Shown one piece after another: positions 34,462 through 41,400 of a stretch of DNA of 50,285 nt (the first letter of the stretch is position 1; every line of letters begins with the position of its first letter). The notes beneath the pieces are model-generated. The model had not been told where the DNA came from. It saw nothing but the letters and a program-made list of their open reading frames with translations, and ran no database searches. This DNA comes from Candidatus Ornithomonoglobus intestinigallinarum (GTDB lineage: Bacteria; Bacillota; Clostridia; UBA1381): the NCBI GenBank assembly GCA_018715365.1, contig DVLU01000097.1, forward strand, positions 1-50,285, read 5' to 3'. Made by a program: the position numbers and the translations under genes.

Positions 34462-34773
34462 TTACGCGTTTATTTTTGTTATTTCGATCTTTGTAAAGGG
34501 CTGTCTGTGACCCTTCTTGCGTCTGTAGTTCTTCTTTCTCTTCATCTTGAAAACGTAAATCTTTTTAGCTTTGCCGTTTTTAACAACCTTGGCCTCAACG
34601 CTTGCGCCGTCAACCGTGGGAGCGCCGACCTTTACGTTTTCGCCGTCGCCTGTCATAAGAACGTTGTCAAATGTTACAGACGCGCCTTCTTCGGCGTCAA
34701 GCTTCTCAACGAAAAGGACGTCGCCTTCCGATACCTTGTACTGCTTTCCGCCTGTTACCATAACTGCATACAT
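34462..34773 (-). CDS. rplU: 50S ribosomal protein L21
   Basis: The 103-aa protein binds 23S rRNA. It begins '[25 protein letters not shown]' (first part conserved) and ends with '[22 protein letters not shown]', both standard for L21. The start follows AGGAGGTG. It is 40 bases upstream of rpmA and has a promoter and a structured leader of its own. Confidence 0.96.
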   Translation of the reverse strand: MYAVMVTGGKQYKVSEGDVLFVEKLDAEEGASVTFDNVLMTGDGENVKVGAPTVDGASVEAKVVKNGKAKKIYVFKMKRKKNYRRKKGHRQPFTKIEITKINA

Positions 34774-34782
34774 TATATCTGA

Positions 34783-34863
34783 ACACCTCCTGTAAATTTA
34801 TCGAGGACTCGCTATCGCAGGCGCCTTTTTAAAGGACTTTTGAAGCCCGGTCTATGCGGTCAC
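34783..34863 (-). promoter_or_regulatory. Probable L21-type ribosomal leader RNA
   Basis: Between the promoter and the rplU ribosome site lie about 80 bases with several short complementary stretches, among them AAAAGTCCTTT/AAAAAGG and GACTCG-type segments near 34806-34832. A ribosomal L21 leader is known in Firmicutes at this place. I did not verify its consensus, so this is a positional guess. Confidence 0.35.
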
Positions 34864-34869
34864 CATAGT

Positions 34870-34898
34870 ATTATAACAGAATAATATACGCTTGTCAA
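34870..34898 (-). promoter_or_regulatory. Consensus sigma-A promoter of rplU-rpmA
   Basis: Read leftward, TTGACA (34893-34898) and TATAAT (34870-34875), both perfect, are separated by 17 bases. Confidence 0.85.
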
Positions 34899-34926
34899 GA
34901 CCTTATTTTTCTTTTTTTTGCGTTTT

Positions 34927-36246
34927 TTAATCCTCTTTTATATTTATAACAACGCCCACGGACGGCTTGGGGAATATGCTGAGAGTGCTCTCGGGCATTT
35001 TTTCGCCGGCAGCCGTAACGGTCCTTATTTGATCCGTTTTTACGGGATTGAGCATGAATATTACGTCGTATTCGCCGTTTTTGAAGTCGTTGTAAAGAGA
35101 GGTGTAGCTGCGCGTTGCATGAACGCGCTCCTCATAATTTTCGGGCTTTACGTTTAAAATATCCTCGATAAGCAGCTTGTTGAGAGCAACAATATCGAGA
35201 GAGCAATACGCCTTTGACATTTCGGGGAGAATCTCTTTTTTTATGAAATCCTTGTCCGTAAGCGTCATTCTGTAAAAATAGTCGCCGCCGCAGTACATCG
35301 CAATGCGCGTTTCGTGGCGCGTTGTTGCTATCTGCTTGCGCATCGTTTCAACAATGCTGCCCTCGGAGGTATCGACTATTATTTTTTCAAGCTTGAAATG
35401 ATCCTGCGCGCAGGCCACAAAATATTCCTCCCTGAATCCGCGCGGGCATTTCACGCCGCGGTGAACGGGAAGTATAACAATACCGTCCGAGCCGGAATTT
35501 ATGAGCGATACCATTGTGTAGTTGTACGGCTCTTTGCCGGTGTGCTCGGGATTGTTCGCTTTTTTGTAGTTCCTGTACTGAAGGCACGTTTCGTATCTTG
35601 TCTGACCCTCCGATATGTAAAGAGGAAGGCTCTTAAACTGTTCAACAATCAGATCTATTGTCGGACGGTAGGTTATTACCCAAAGACGCTGGTGCATATC
35701 CTCGTAGGAATCGAATTCAATGTCCGGCTCCTCCTCCGCAAGGTCCGTCATAAGGTTCAAAAGCAGCTTGTCGCGCTCAACGTACAGGCAGCTTATCATG
35801 CTCATATCCGCGTTTGTTGCGGTAAGAAAATCATATCTGTCCTGCATGGAAACCTCTCGTATTTCCTCGCACGACATTATTGTGCCGTTGCCGAGCTCCT
35901 CAAGCTCCATAAGCGCAATAAAGCTTCTGTTGCTGTACGGCACTTCGCCGACCTGTATTGTTTCCTCGTACATATATATGGCAGGCTGCTCGTCGCGCAC
36001 AAGCACATCCTCCGCTATCCAGTTTTTAAGATATTCCGCGGCGCGCGTAAACCTGTTGTTCGTTTCGTTGTCGTCCTCGTAGCTCCTTCCGGAGAAGAGC
36101 CTTACGGAATTATATTTGCTCGCATCAAAAAGCGCCGCTTTTTCGTCCGGCTTTATATTATAATAAGGAGGTGACACAACCTCTCCGATATTGCTTATTT
36201 TTTCAGGGTTATATCTGTACCCTTTAAAGGGCTTTATGTTTGCCAT
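34927..36246 (-). CDS. DUF1015 family protein
   Basis: The 439-aa protein starts 'IKPFKGYRYNPEKISNIGEVVSPPYYNI', the typical DUF1015 opening (shown in part). It contains 'FIALMELEELGNGTIMSCEEI', which corresponds to the family's 'H/C E' motif, then 'SEGQTRYET' and 'HRGVK'. The family is widespread, often near serine-biosynthesis genes, but its activity is not established. The ribosome site is weak. Its promoter at 36363-36390 is followed at once by a hairpin plus T run, suggesting control in the leader. Confidence 0.85.
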   Translation of the reverse strand: MANIKPFKGYRYNPEKISNIGEVVSPPYYNIKPDEKAALFDASKYNSVRLFSGRSYEDDNETNNRFTRAAEYLKNWIAEDVLVRDEQPAIYMYEETIQVGEVPYSNRSFIALMELEELGNGTIMSCEEIREVSMQDRYDFLTATNADMSMISCLYVERDKLLLNLMTDLAEEEPDIEFDSYEDMHQRLWVITYRPTIDLIVEQFKSLPLYISEGQTRYETCLQYRNYKKANNPEHTGKEPYNYTMVSLINSGSDGIVILPVHRGVKCPRGFREEYFVACAQDHFKLEKIIVDTSEGSIVETMRKQIATTRHETRIAMYCGGDYFYRMTLTDKDFIKKEILPEMSKAYCSLDIVALNKLLIEDILNVKPENYEERVHATRSYTSLYNDFKNGEYDVIFMLNPVKTDQIRTVTAAGEKMPESTLSIFPKPSVGVVINIKED

Positions 36247-36330
36247 TCTCTTTTTTTCAGTCCTTTCCGCTCCTGACTCGATGCTGATAGATATATTATT
36301 TTGGCATAATCCCCGCTTTTAATAGTATTT

Positions 36331-36357
36331 AAAAAAGTCCGGCAGAATATACTGCCG
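36331..36357 (-). promoter_or_regulatory. Hairpin with T run at the transcription start of the DUF1015 gene
   Basis: CGGCAG (36340-36345) and CTGCCG (36352-36357) form a 6-bp stem with loop AATATA. On the minus strand GACTTTTTT follows. It starts at the predicted +1, so it may be an early terminator (attenuator) or an operator for a repressor. Confidence 0.45.
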
Positions 36358-36362
36358 AAACC

Positions 36363-36390
36363 ATTATATCATATATTCACGGCAAGTCAA
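36363..36390 (-). promoter_or_regulatory. Sigma-A promoter of the DUF1015 gene
   Basis: Read leftward, TTGACT (36385-36390) and TATAAT (36363-36368) have a 16-base spacer. The start codon is 117 bases downstream. The rest of the 306-base gap to the YtxH-like gene (36391-36552) is AT-rich with a CTTGAAA/TTTCAAG inverted pair near 36485-36522 and nothing else that I recognise. Confidence 0.6.
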
Positions 36391-36552
36391 GGCGATTTAG
36401 ATTAAATTTTATTTACAAGAGAAAGATTGTTGTTTTTCTTTAAAAATAACATGTTTATTTTGTGCTTTTTGTCGAATACTAAGCTTGAAAAAGCTTTGTA
36501 AAAAAGCGGTTTCAAGCATAAAAATATAAATGCGGAAAAGGAGAGATGAAGT

Positions 36553-36738
36553 ATGAATATGCAGGGAACGGGAAAGTTCGTAAAAGGCATGGCCGCGGGA
36601 ATGGTTGTGGGCGCCGCGGTGGCGATGGTTGCCGACCCGCTGAGCGAACGCCAGCACAATAAGCTCAGGAAAAAGACAGAGGGCGTGTTTAAGAGCATGG
36701 GCGGGATCATAGACAACGCCATAGATATGATGAGGTGA
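36553..36738 (+). CDS. Small YtxH-like membrane protein
   Basis: The 61-aa protein has a Gly/Ala/Val hydrophobic segment ('GMAAGMVVGAAVAMVA', about 12-28) followed by a basic amphipathic helix ('ERQHNKLRKKTEGVF'). This is the layout of YtxH-domain proteins, which are small single-span membrane proteins of unknown action often linked to general stress. AAGGAGAG is placed eight bases before the ATG. No clear terminator follows before the nad operator. Confidence 0.7.
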   Translation: MNMQGTGKFVKGMAAGMVVGAAVAMVADPLSERQHNKLRKKTEGVFKSMGGIIDNAIDMMR

Positions 36739-36844
36739 CGATGCGCGCCGCTGCTGCCGCGAGCTCTTGTGTTTTTTGATGCACAAAGCAGCAAACATTA
36801 TAAAAGCACATCATAAAAAAGCATATCGGATAACACATTTTCAC

Positions 36845-36880
36845 AAAACTTTACACTTGTCTTGACAGGTGTAAAGTTTT
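36845..36880 (+). promoter_or_regulatory. NiaR-type operator overlapping the nadA -35 box
   Basis: Two 17-base arms (36845-36861 and 36864-36880) are complementary with a single mismatch around a central TT, giving a 36-bp palindrome with core TACACTTGTC/GACAGGTGTA. The right arm overlaps the TTGACA -35 box. The operon's last gene encodes NiaR, whose known sites in Firmicutes are palindromes of this GACAGGTGT kind, so repression by NiaR with nicotinate is expected. Confidence 0.8.
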
Positions 36881-36890
36881 GCTGTATAAT
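36862..36890 (+). promoter_or_regulatory. Sigma-A promoter of the nadABC-niaR operon
   Basis: TTGACA (36862-36867) and TATAAT (36885-36890), both perfect, are separated by 17 bases and are partly buried in the operator. The start codon of nadA is 33 bases downstream. Confidence 0.85.
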
Positions 36891-36923
36891 AAACGGCAGC
36901 AAACAAAAAGGAGCTGTACATCT

Positions 36924-37832
36924 GTGGAAGGTATGTATGATAAAATAAAAAGGCTGAAAAAAGAAAAAAACGCCGTTGTTCTGGCGCATTATTACGCGCC
37001 CGCCGGCGTTCAGCGTGCCGCCGATTACATAGGCGATTCGTATTTTCTTGCAAAAAAGGCGCGCGGGACAAGCGCCGATATTATAGTTTTCTGCGGCGTT
37101 GCGTTTATGGGGGAGAGCGCGAAGATTTTAAATCCCGAAAAAACTGTGCTTATGCCGGCGCCAGCGGCGGACTGCCCGATGGCGCATATGGCGGACGAGG
37201 AAAAAATACGCGAGGTGCGAAGCATGTATCCCGATGCTGCCGTGGCGTGCTACATAAATTCAACGGCACGGTTAAAGACGCTCAGCGACGTATGCGTTAC
37301 GTCGGCAAATGCGGTAAAAATAGTAAGGCGGCTGCCGAACAAAAACGTGTTTTTTATCCCGGATAAAAACCTCGGCGCTTACGTAAAGGAGCAGGTGCCG
37401 GAAAAGAATATAATTTTAAACGACGGCTTTTGCCCGATACATGATTCGCTTGCGTTAAAAACGCTTGAGCGGTGCATTAAAGAGCATCCGGGCGCGGAGG
37501 TGATTGCCCATCCGGAATGCCGGCGCGAAATACTCGATAACGCCGATTTTATAGGCTCAACGTCCGGGATAATCGCATACGCCGAAAAATCGGACGCGGC
37601 GGAGTTTATAGTCTGTACCGAGGAGGGCGTGGGCTTTGAGCTTGGCGAAAAATGCCCGGATAAGAAATTTTATTTTGCCGGAGACGAGCTTATATGCGCC
37701 GACATGAAGATGAATACGCCCGAAGCGCTTGCGGATTGCCTTGAAAACGGCAGCGGCGAGGTTGTTGTGGACGATGATATACGCATGGCAGCCATAAAGC
37801 CGCTCAACAGGATGCTTGAGCTTGCGGACTGA
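36924..37832 (+). CDS. nadA: Quinolinate synthase A
   Basis: The 302-aa iron-sulfur enzyme condenses iminoaspartate with dihydroxyacetone phosphate to quinolinate. It begins 'YDKIKRLKKEKNAVVLAHYY' and has the three cluster-binding Cys in 'VFCGVAFMGESAK', 'DGFCPIHD' and 'AHPECRREI', plus 'FIGSTSGI'. I place the start at GTG 36924, ten bases after AAAGGAG. An ATG three codons later is possible. The earlier ATG at 36879 is inside the operator and promoter. First gene of the NAD operon, 15 bases before nadB. Confidence 0.95.
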   Translation: MEGMYDKIKRLKKEKNAVVLAHYYAPAGVQRAADYIGDSYFLAKKARGTSADIIVFCGVAFMGESAKILNPEKTVLMPAPAADCPMAHMADEEKIREVRSMYPDAAVACYINSTARLKTLSDVCVTSANAVKIVRRLPNKNVFFIPDKNLGAYVKEQVPEKNIILNDGFCPIHDSLALKTLERCIKEHPGAEVIAHPECRREILDNADFIGSTSGIIAYAEKSDAAEFIVCTEEGVGFELGEKCPDKKFYFAGDELICADMKMNTPEALADCLENGSGEVVVDDDIRMAAIKPLNRMLELAD

Positions 37833-37847
37833 AACGGAGATGTACAT

Positions 37848-39140
37848 ATGAATTTAAAAACAGACGTTGTTGTAGTCGGCACGGGCGCGGGAGGGCTTTT
37901 CTGCGCGTTAAACCTGCCGCGGGACCGCGAGGTGCTGATGGTCACAAAAGCGGGTGCGGAGGACAGCGATTCGTTCCTTGCCCAGGGCGGCATATGCGTT
38001 TTAAAGGACGAAAGCGATTACGACAGCTATTTTGAAGATACGATGCGCGCCGGCCATTACGAGAACAATCCCGAATCCGTCGATATAATGATACGCTCGT
38101 CGCGCGGCATAATAAACGACCTTGTGAAGCTGGGAGTTGAATTCGAAAAGGAAAACGGCGGCTTCGCGTTTACACGCGAGGGCGCCCATTCAAAGCCGAG
38201 GATACTTTTCCACGAGGATATAACGGGCAGGGAAATAACAAGCAGGCTGCTAGATGAAGCAAGGCGGCGGCAGAACATAAAAATAACCGAGCATTTTACA
38301 ATGGTTGATATAATAGAAAAAAACGGAGAGTGCCGCGGGATTGTCGGACGCGATGAAAACGGGGAGATGACGGCCGTAACGGCCGATTACACCGTTTTCG
38401 CAACGGGCGGCATAGGCGGACTGTTCGAAAACTCAACCAATTTTCCGCATCTTACGGGAGACGCGGTTGCGGTTGCGCTAAAGCACGGCGCGGAGATTTT
38501 AAATGCGGATTACATACAGATACACCCAACAACGCTTTATTCCGAAAAGCCGGGGCGGCGCTTTCTCATTTCGGAATCGGTGCGCGGCGAGGGCGCGCTG
38601 CTTTTAAACGCAAACAAGGAACGGTTTGTCAATGAGCTTTTGCCGCGAGACGTTGTGACGGAAGCCATATATAAGCAGATGGAAAAGGACAACAAGCCGT
38701 ATGTGTGGCTTTCAATGCAGCCGATCCCGGAGGAAACGATAAAAACGCATTTCCCGAATATATATAAGCATTGCCTTGAGGAGGGCTACGACGTAACAAA
38801 GGAATGTATCCCCGTTGTTCCGGCGCAGCACTATTTTATGGGCGGGATAAAAGTGAACAGCAGCTCTCGGACGACTATCCCGAGATTGTATGCCGTCGGC
38901 GAAACGGCGTGCAACGGAGTTCACGGCAAAAACAGGCTTGCAAGCAATTCGCTTTTGGAAACGCTCGTTTTTGCCAAACGCGCCGCTCTTGAAATAGGCG
39001 CTGACACGGAAAAGCCGGCCGACGAGGTTGAGGTCGATGCCGAAAGCCGCAGGGGATGCGGCGGAGATTACAAGCAAGCTGTAAAAGACGAAATCGAAAG
39101 GAGCAGGAAATATCATGAACAGCATAACAATGAAGCTTAA
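37848..39140 (+). CDS. nadB: L-aspartate oxidase, short form
   Basis: The 430-aa flavoenzyme oxidises aspartate to iminoaspartate for NadA. It has the FAD motif 'VVGTGAGGLFCALNL', 'SFLAQGGICV', 'GGIGGLFENSTNFPHLTGDAVAVA'-type residues (partly given) and 'HYFMGGIKVN' with the active-site His. 'ETACNGVHGKNRLASNSLLE' near 360 is the family signature. It is about 100 residues shorter than the Escherichia coli enzyme because the C-terminal helical domain is reduced. GGAG lies nine bases upstream of the ATG. It overlaps nadC by 26 bases. Confidence 0.94.
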   Translation: MNLKTDVVVVGTGAGGLFCALNLPRDREVLMVTKAGAEDSDSFLAQGGICVLKDESDYDSYFEDTMRAGHYENNPESVDIMIRSSRGIINDLVKLGVEFEKENGGFAFTREGAHSKPRILFHEDITGREITSRLLDEARRRQNIKITEHFTMVDIIEKNGECRGIVGRDENGEMTAVTADYTVFATGGIGGLFENSTNFPHLTGDAVAVALKHGAEILNADYIQIHPTTLYSEKPGRRFLISESVRGEGALLLNANKERFVNELLPRDVVTEAIYKQMEKDNKPYVWLSMQPIPEETIKTHFPNIYKHCLEEGYDVTKECIPVVPAQHYFMGGIKVNSSSRTTIPRLYAVGETACNGVHGKNRLASNSLLETLVFAKRAALEIGADTEKPADEVEVDAESRRGCGGDYKQAVKDEIERSRKYHEQHNNEA

Positions 39141-39969
39141 TGCGGACGAGCTTATACGCTCGGCGCTCAGGGAGGATATAACGAGCGAGGATATAACAAC
39201 AAACGCGGTGATGCCCGAATACAAAAAGGGCGAGGTTGAGCTTATCTGCAAGCAGGACGGCATAATTGCGGGGCTTGACGTGTTTAAGCGCGTATTTGAG
39301 CTGCTCGACCCCGAAACGGAATTTGAATTTTACAATAAAGACGGCGATAAGGTCGAAAACGGAAGGCTTGTCGGCAAAATCCGCGGCGATATACGCGTGC
39401 TGCTTTCGGGGGAGCGCACGGCGCTCAATTACCTTCAGCGTATGAGCGGCATCGCAACGTACACAAACGAAACGGCAAAGCTGCTTGAGGGCACAAAAAC
39501 AAAGCTGCTCGATACGAGAAAAACAACGCCGAATATGCGCATATTCGAAAAGTATGCCGTAAGAGTGGGCGGCGGCTGCAATCACCGCTATAATTTAAGC
39601 GACGGCGTTTTGCTGAAGGATAACCATATAGGCGCCGCGGGAGGCGTTAAAAACGCAGTAAAGATGGCAAGGGAATATGCGCCGTTCGTAAGGAAAATAG
39701 AGGTTGAGGTTGAAAATCTCGAAATGCTCCGTGAGGCGCTCGATGCGGGAGCCGATATAATAATGCTCGACAACATGGCTCCCGGGGATATGGCGGCGGC
39801 CGTTGAAATGACAAGGGGCAGAGCCGAAACCGAATGCAGCGGAAACGTTACGAGAGAAAATATAAAGCGGCTTACCGATATAGGCGTAGACTATATTTCA
39901 AGCGGCGCGCTGACACATTCCGCGCCGATACTCGATTTGTCGCTCAAAAATCTGCATCCGGTAAAGTAA
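39115..39969 (+). CDS. nadC: Quinolinate phosphoribosyltransferase (nicotinate-nucleotide pyrophosphorylase)
   Basis: The 284-aa enzyme makes nicotinate mononucleotide from quinolinate and PRPP. It has 'LREDITSEDITTNAV', 'GERTALNYLQRMSGIAT', 'LDTRKTTPNMRIFEKYAVRVGG' (parts of the PRPP/quinolinate site), and 'VEVENLEMLREALDAGADIIMLDN'-type residues near 200. The ATG lies inside the end of nadB with GGAGCAGG before it, so translation is coupled. The C-terminus 'ISSGALTHSAPILDLSLK' is complete. Confidence 0.95.
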   Translation: MNSITMKLNADELIRSALREDITSEDITTNAVMPEYKKGEVELICKQDGIIAGLDVFKRVFELLDPETEFEFYNKDGDKVENGRLVGKIRGDIRVLLSGERTALNYLQRMSGIATYTNETAKLLEGTKTKLLDTRKTTPNMRIFEKYAVRVGGGCNHRYNLSDGVLLKDNHIGAAGGVKNAVKMAREYAPFVRKIEVEVENLEMLREALDAGADIIMLDNMAPGDMAAAVEMTRGRAETECSGNVTRENIKRLTDIGVDYISSGALTHSAPILDLSLKNLHPVK

Positions 39970-40003
39970 CGGTATATAATGCGAAAGGAGTGGAACCGGG
40001 AGC

Positions 40004-40519
40004 ATGAATGTATCGGAACGCCGAAACAAAATAGTCGATATTATAGAAAACAGCGCAGACCCCGTTTCGGGCTCGCTTCTGGCAAAGGAATGCGGAGTGT
40101 CGCGGCAGGTGATAGTTTCGGATATTGCCGCGCTTAAGGAAAAGCATAATATAATCGCCACAAGCAGGGGATATATCATATCAAAGCCGCCCGCCGCGGT
40201 GCGTGTGCTGAAGCTTATCCACAGCGACGAGGAAATAGAGGAGGAGCTGTCAACTGTCGTAAAAAACGGCGGACGCATACGCGACGTTTTTGTCTGGCAT
40301 AAGATATACGGCAAAATAGAAGCCCCGCTCGAAATAAAATCGATGATGGACGTTGCCGAGTATACGGAAAGCTTAAAAAACGGACGGTCGCGCCCGCTGA
40401 AAAAAGTGACATACGAATATCATTACCACACGATAGAAGCCGACAGCGAGGAAACGCTCGATAATGTTGAGCGCGCGCTTGCCGAAAAGGGCTTTGTTGT
40501 GAAGGAAGAAAAACGCTGA
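40004..40519 (+). CDS. niaR: NiaR-type transcription repressor of NAD synthesis
   Basis: The 171-aa regulator has an N-terminal winged helix ('RRNKIVDIIENSADPVSGSL', 'CGVSRQVIVSDIAAL') and a C-terminal 3H domain with conserved His residues in 'KLIHSDEEIE', 'VWHKIYG' and 'YEYHYHTI'. NiaR (YrxA) binds nicotinate and represses NAD genes in Firmicutes. It closes the nadABC operon and would bind the palindrome at 36845-36880, which gives autoregulation. AAAGGAG lies about 12 bases before the ATG. Confidence 0.93.
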   Translation: MNVSERRNKIVDIIENSADPVSGSLLAKECGVSRQVIVSDIAALKEKHNIIATSRGYIISKPPAAVRVLKLIHSDEEIEEELSTVVKNGGRIRDVFVWHKIYGKIEAPLEIKSMMDVAEYTESLKNGRSRPLKKVTYEYHYHTIEADSEETLDNVERALAEKGFVVKEEKR

Positions 40520-40543
40520 AGAAAAACGCTGAAAGAGAAATAT

Positions 40544-40591
40544 AAAAAAGCCGTTCGGACAGGCCGGGAGCCTGCCGCAGCGGCTTTTTTT
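40544..40591 (+). terminator. Terminator of the NAD operon
   Basis: AAAAAAGCCG (40544-40553) pairs with CGGCTTTTTT (40581-40590) around an inner CAGGC/GCCTG hairpin, followed by another T. It lies 25 bases after niaR. Confidence 0.85.
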
Positions 40592-40596
40592 CATGC

Positions 40597-40624
40597 ACGA
40601 TTTGAAGTGCGGTTTCATATCTTA
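40597..40624 (+). promoter_or_regulatory. Possible sigma-K-like promoter of the collagen-like gene
   Basis: The -10-like CATATCTTA (40616-40624) matches CATAnnnTA, and an AC dinucleotide (40597-40598) stands 17 bases before it. This is the pattern used by the late mother-cell factor sigma-K. The pattern is short, so chance is likely, but exosporium collagen-like genes in other spore formers use this factor. Confidence 0.3.
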
Positions 40625-40720
40625 TTTATGAAGCGCGGACAATCGCATGCGCTGCGCTTGACCGCGCGCCGAAAATTTTAACCGGCGCGCTTATGCGCGC
40701 TTTGTACGGGAGGTATGAAA

Positions 40721-41305
40721 ATGACGGAAAATATAAAAGACAGTGAAAACAAAAAGAAATGCGGCTGCGGGAAGCGTCATTGCTGCGGCTGTGTGTGCCC
40801 GCCGGGAGAACAGGGCCCTCAGGGTGAGCAGGGACCGCCGGGTCCGCCGGGTGAGCAGGGACCGCAGGGCGAACAAGGGCCTCAGGGTGAACCGGGGCTG
40901 CCGGGGGCGGCGAGCGTTTTTGCGTCGTTTTTTGCTTTTGAGGTGCTTTTCGAAAATGCGCGGCCGATCCCGCTTATGCCGGGCGTTTCGGACGACACGG
41001 GAAATATCGGCATGGAAAACGACACAAACATCCTGCTTTCTCCGGGATATTACTTTATATCCTACAGTGTATCGGCTGTGCTCGACGACGCGGGCTATAT
41101 GCAGATAACGCCGTATTACAGCGGCGCGCCGCATATAGAATACGGCGCATATTTTAAAACGAGCACGGGCGCTTCGAGCGCGTATGTTTCAAATTCGATA
41201 ATAATTTATGTGCCGGAGCATACGGCGTTTACGCTTAATTACAATTGCAGCACGTCAAGCCGTTCCGGCGCCGCAACGGTGGGGATATTAAAACTGTCAA
41301 GATAA
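40721..41305 (+). CDS. Collagen-like protein with a C1q/BclA-like C-terminal domain
   Basis: The 194-aa protein has a charged start, a Cys cluster ('[13 protein letters not shown]', about 17-29), about twelve Gly-X-Y triplets ('[12 protein letters not shown]...GEPGLPGAA', roughly 33-68) and a C-terminal beta-rich domain of about 130 residues like that of BclA and related exosporium or spore-coat filaments. The collagen part should form a triple helix. It has no signal peptide, which fits a protein made in the mother cell. I use the second ATG (40721), which lies six bases after GGGAGGT; the first ATG at 40715 touches that site. Whether this organism sporulates is not shown by the window. Confidence 0.82.
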   Translation: MTENIKDSENKKKCGCGKRHCCGCVCPPGEQGPQGEQGPPGPPGEQGPQGEQGPQGEPGLPGAASVFASFFAFEVLFENARPIPLMPGVSDDTGNIGMENDTNILLSPGYYFISYSVSAVLDDAGYMQITPYYSGAPHIEYGAYFKTSTGASSAYVSNSIIIYVPEHTAFTLNYNCSTSSRSGAATVGILKLSR

Positions 41306-41353
41306 AAAAAACGGGCTGCCGCTTCGGCGTTTTGCACCGAAAGCGGCGGCCCG
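41304..41353 (-). terminator. Terminator of the phe operon
   Basis: On the minus strand a long GC-rich stem (41337-41353 with 41312-41327, one bulge and one G-U) is followed by eight T (complement of 41304-41311). Its flanks resemble the element at 27844-27980. Confidence 0.85.
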
Positions 41354-41400
41354 CTATACATCTGAAATCAAGCAGCCTTAATTATAAATTACAAAATCCG

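Noticed and set aside
35314-36174. 286-codon plus-strand frame opposite the DUF1015 gene
   Set aside because: The product is basic and Tyr/Cys/His-rich with no family resemblance, typical of antisense shadow frames.
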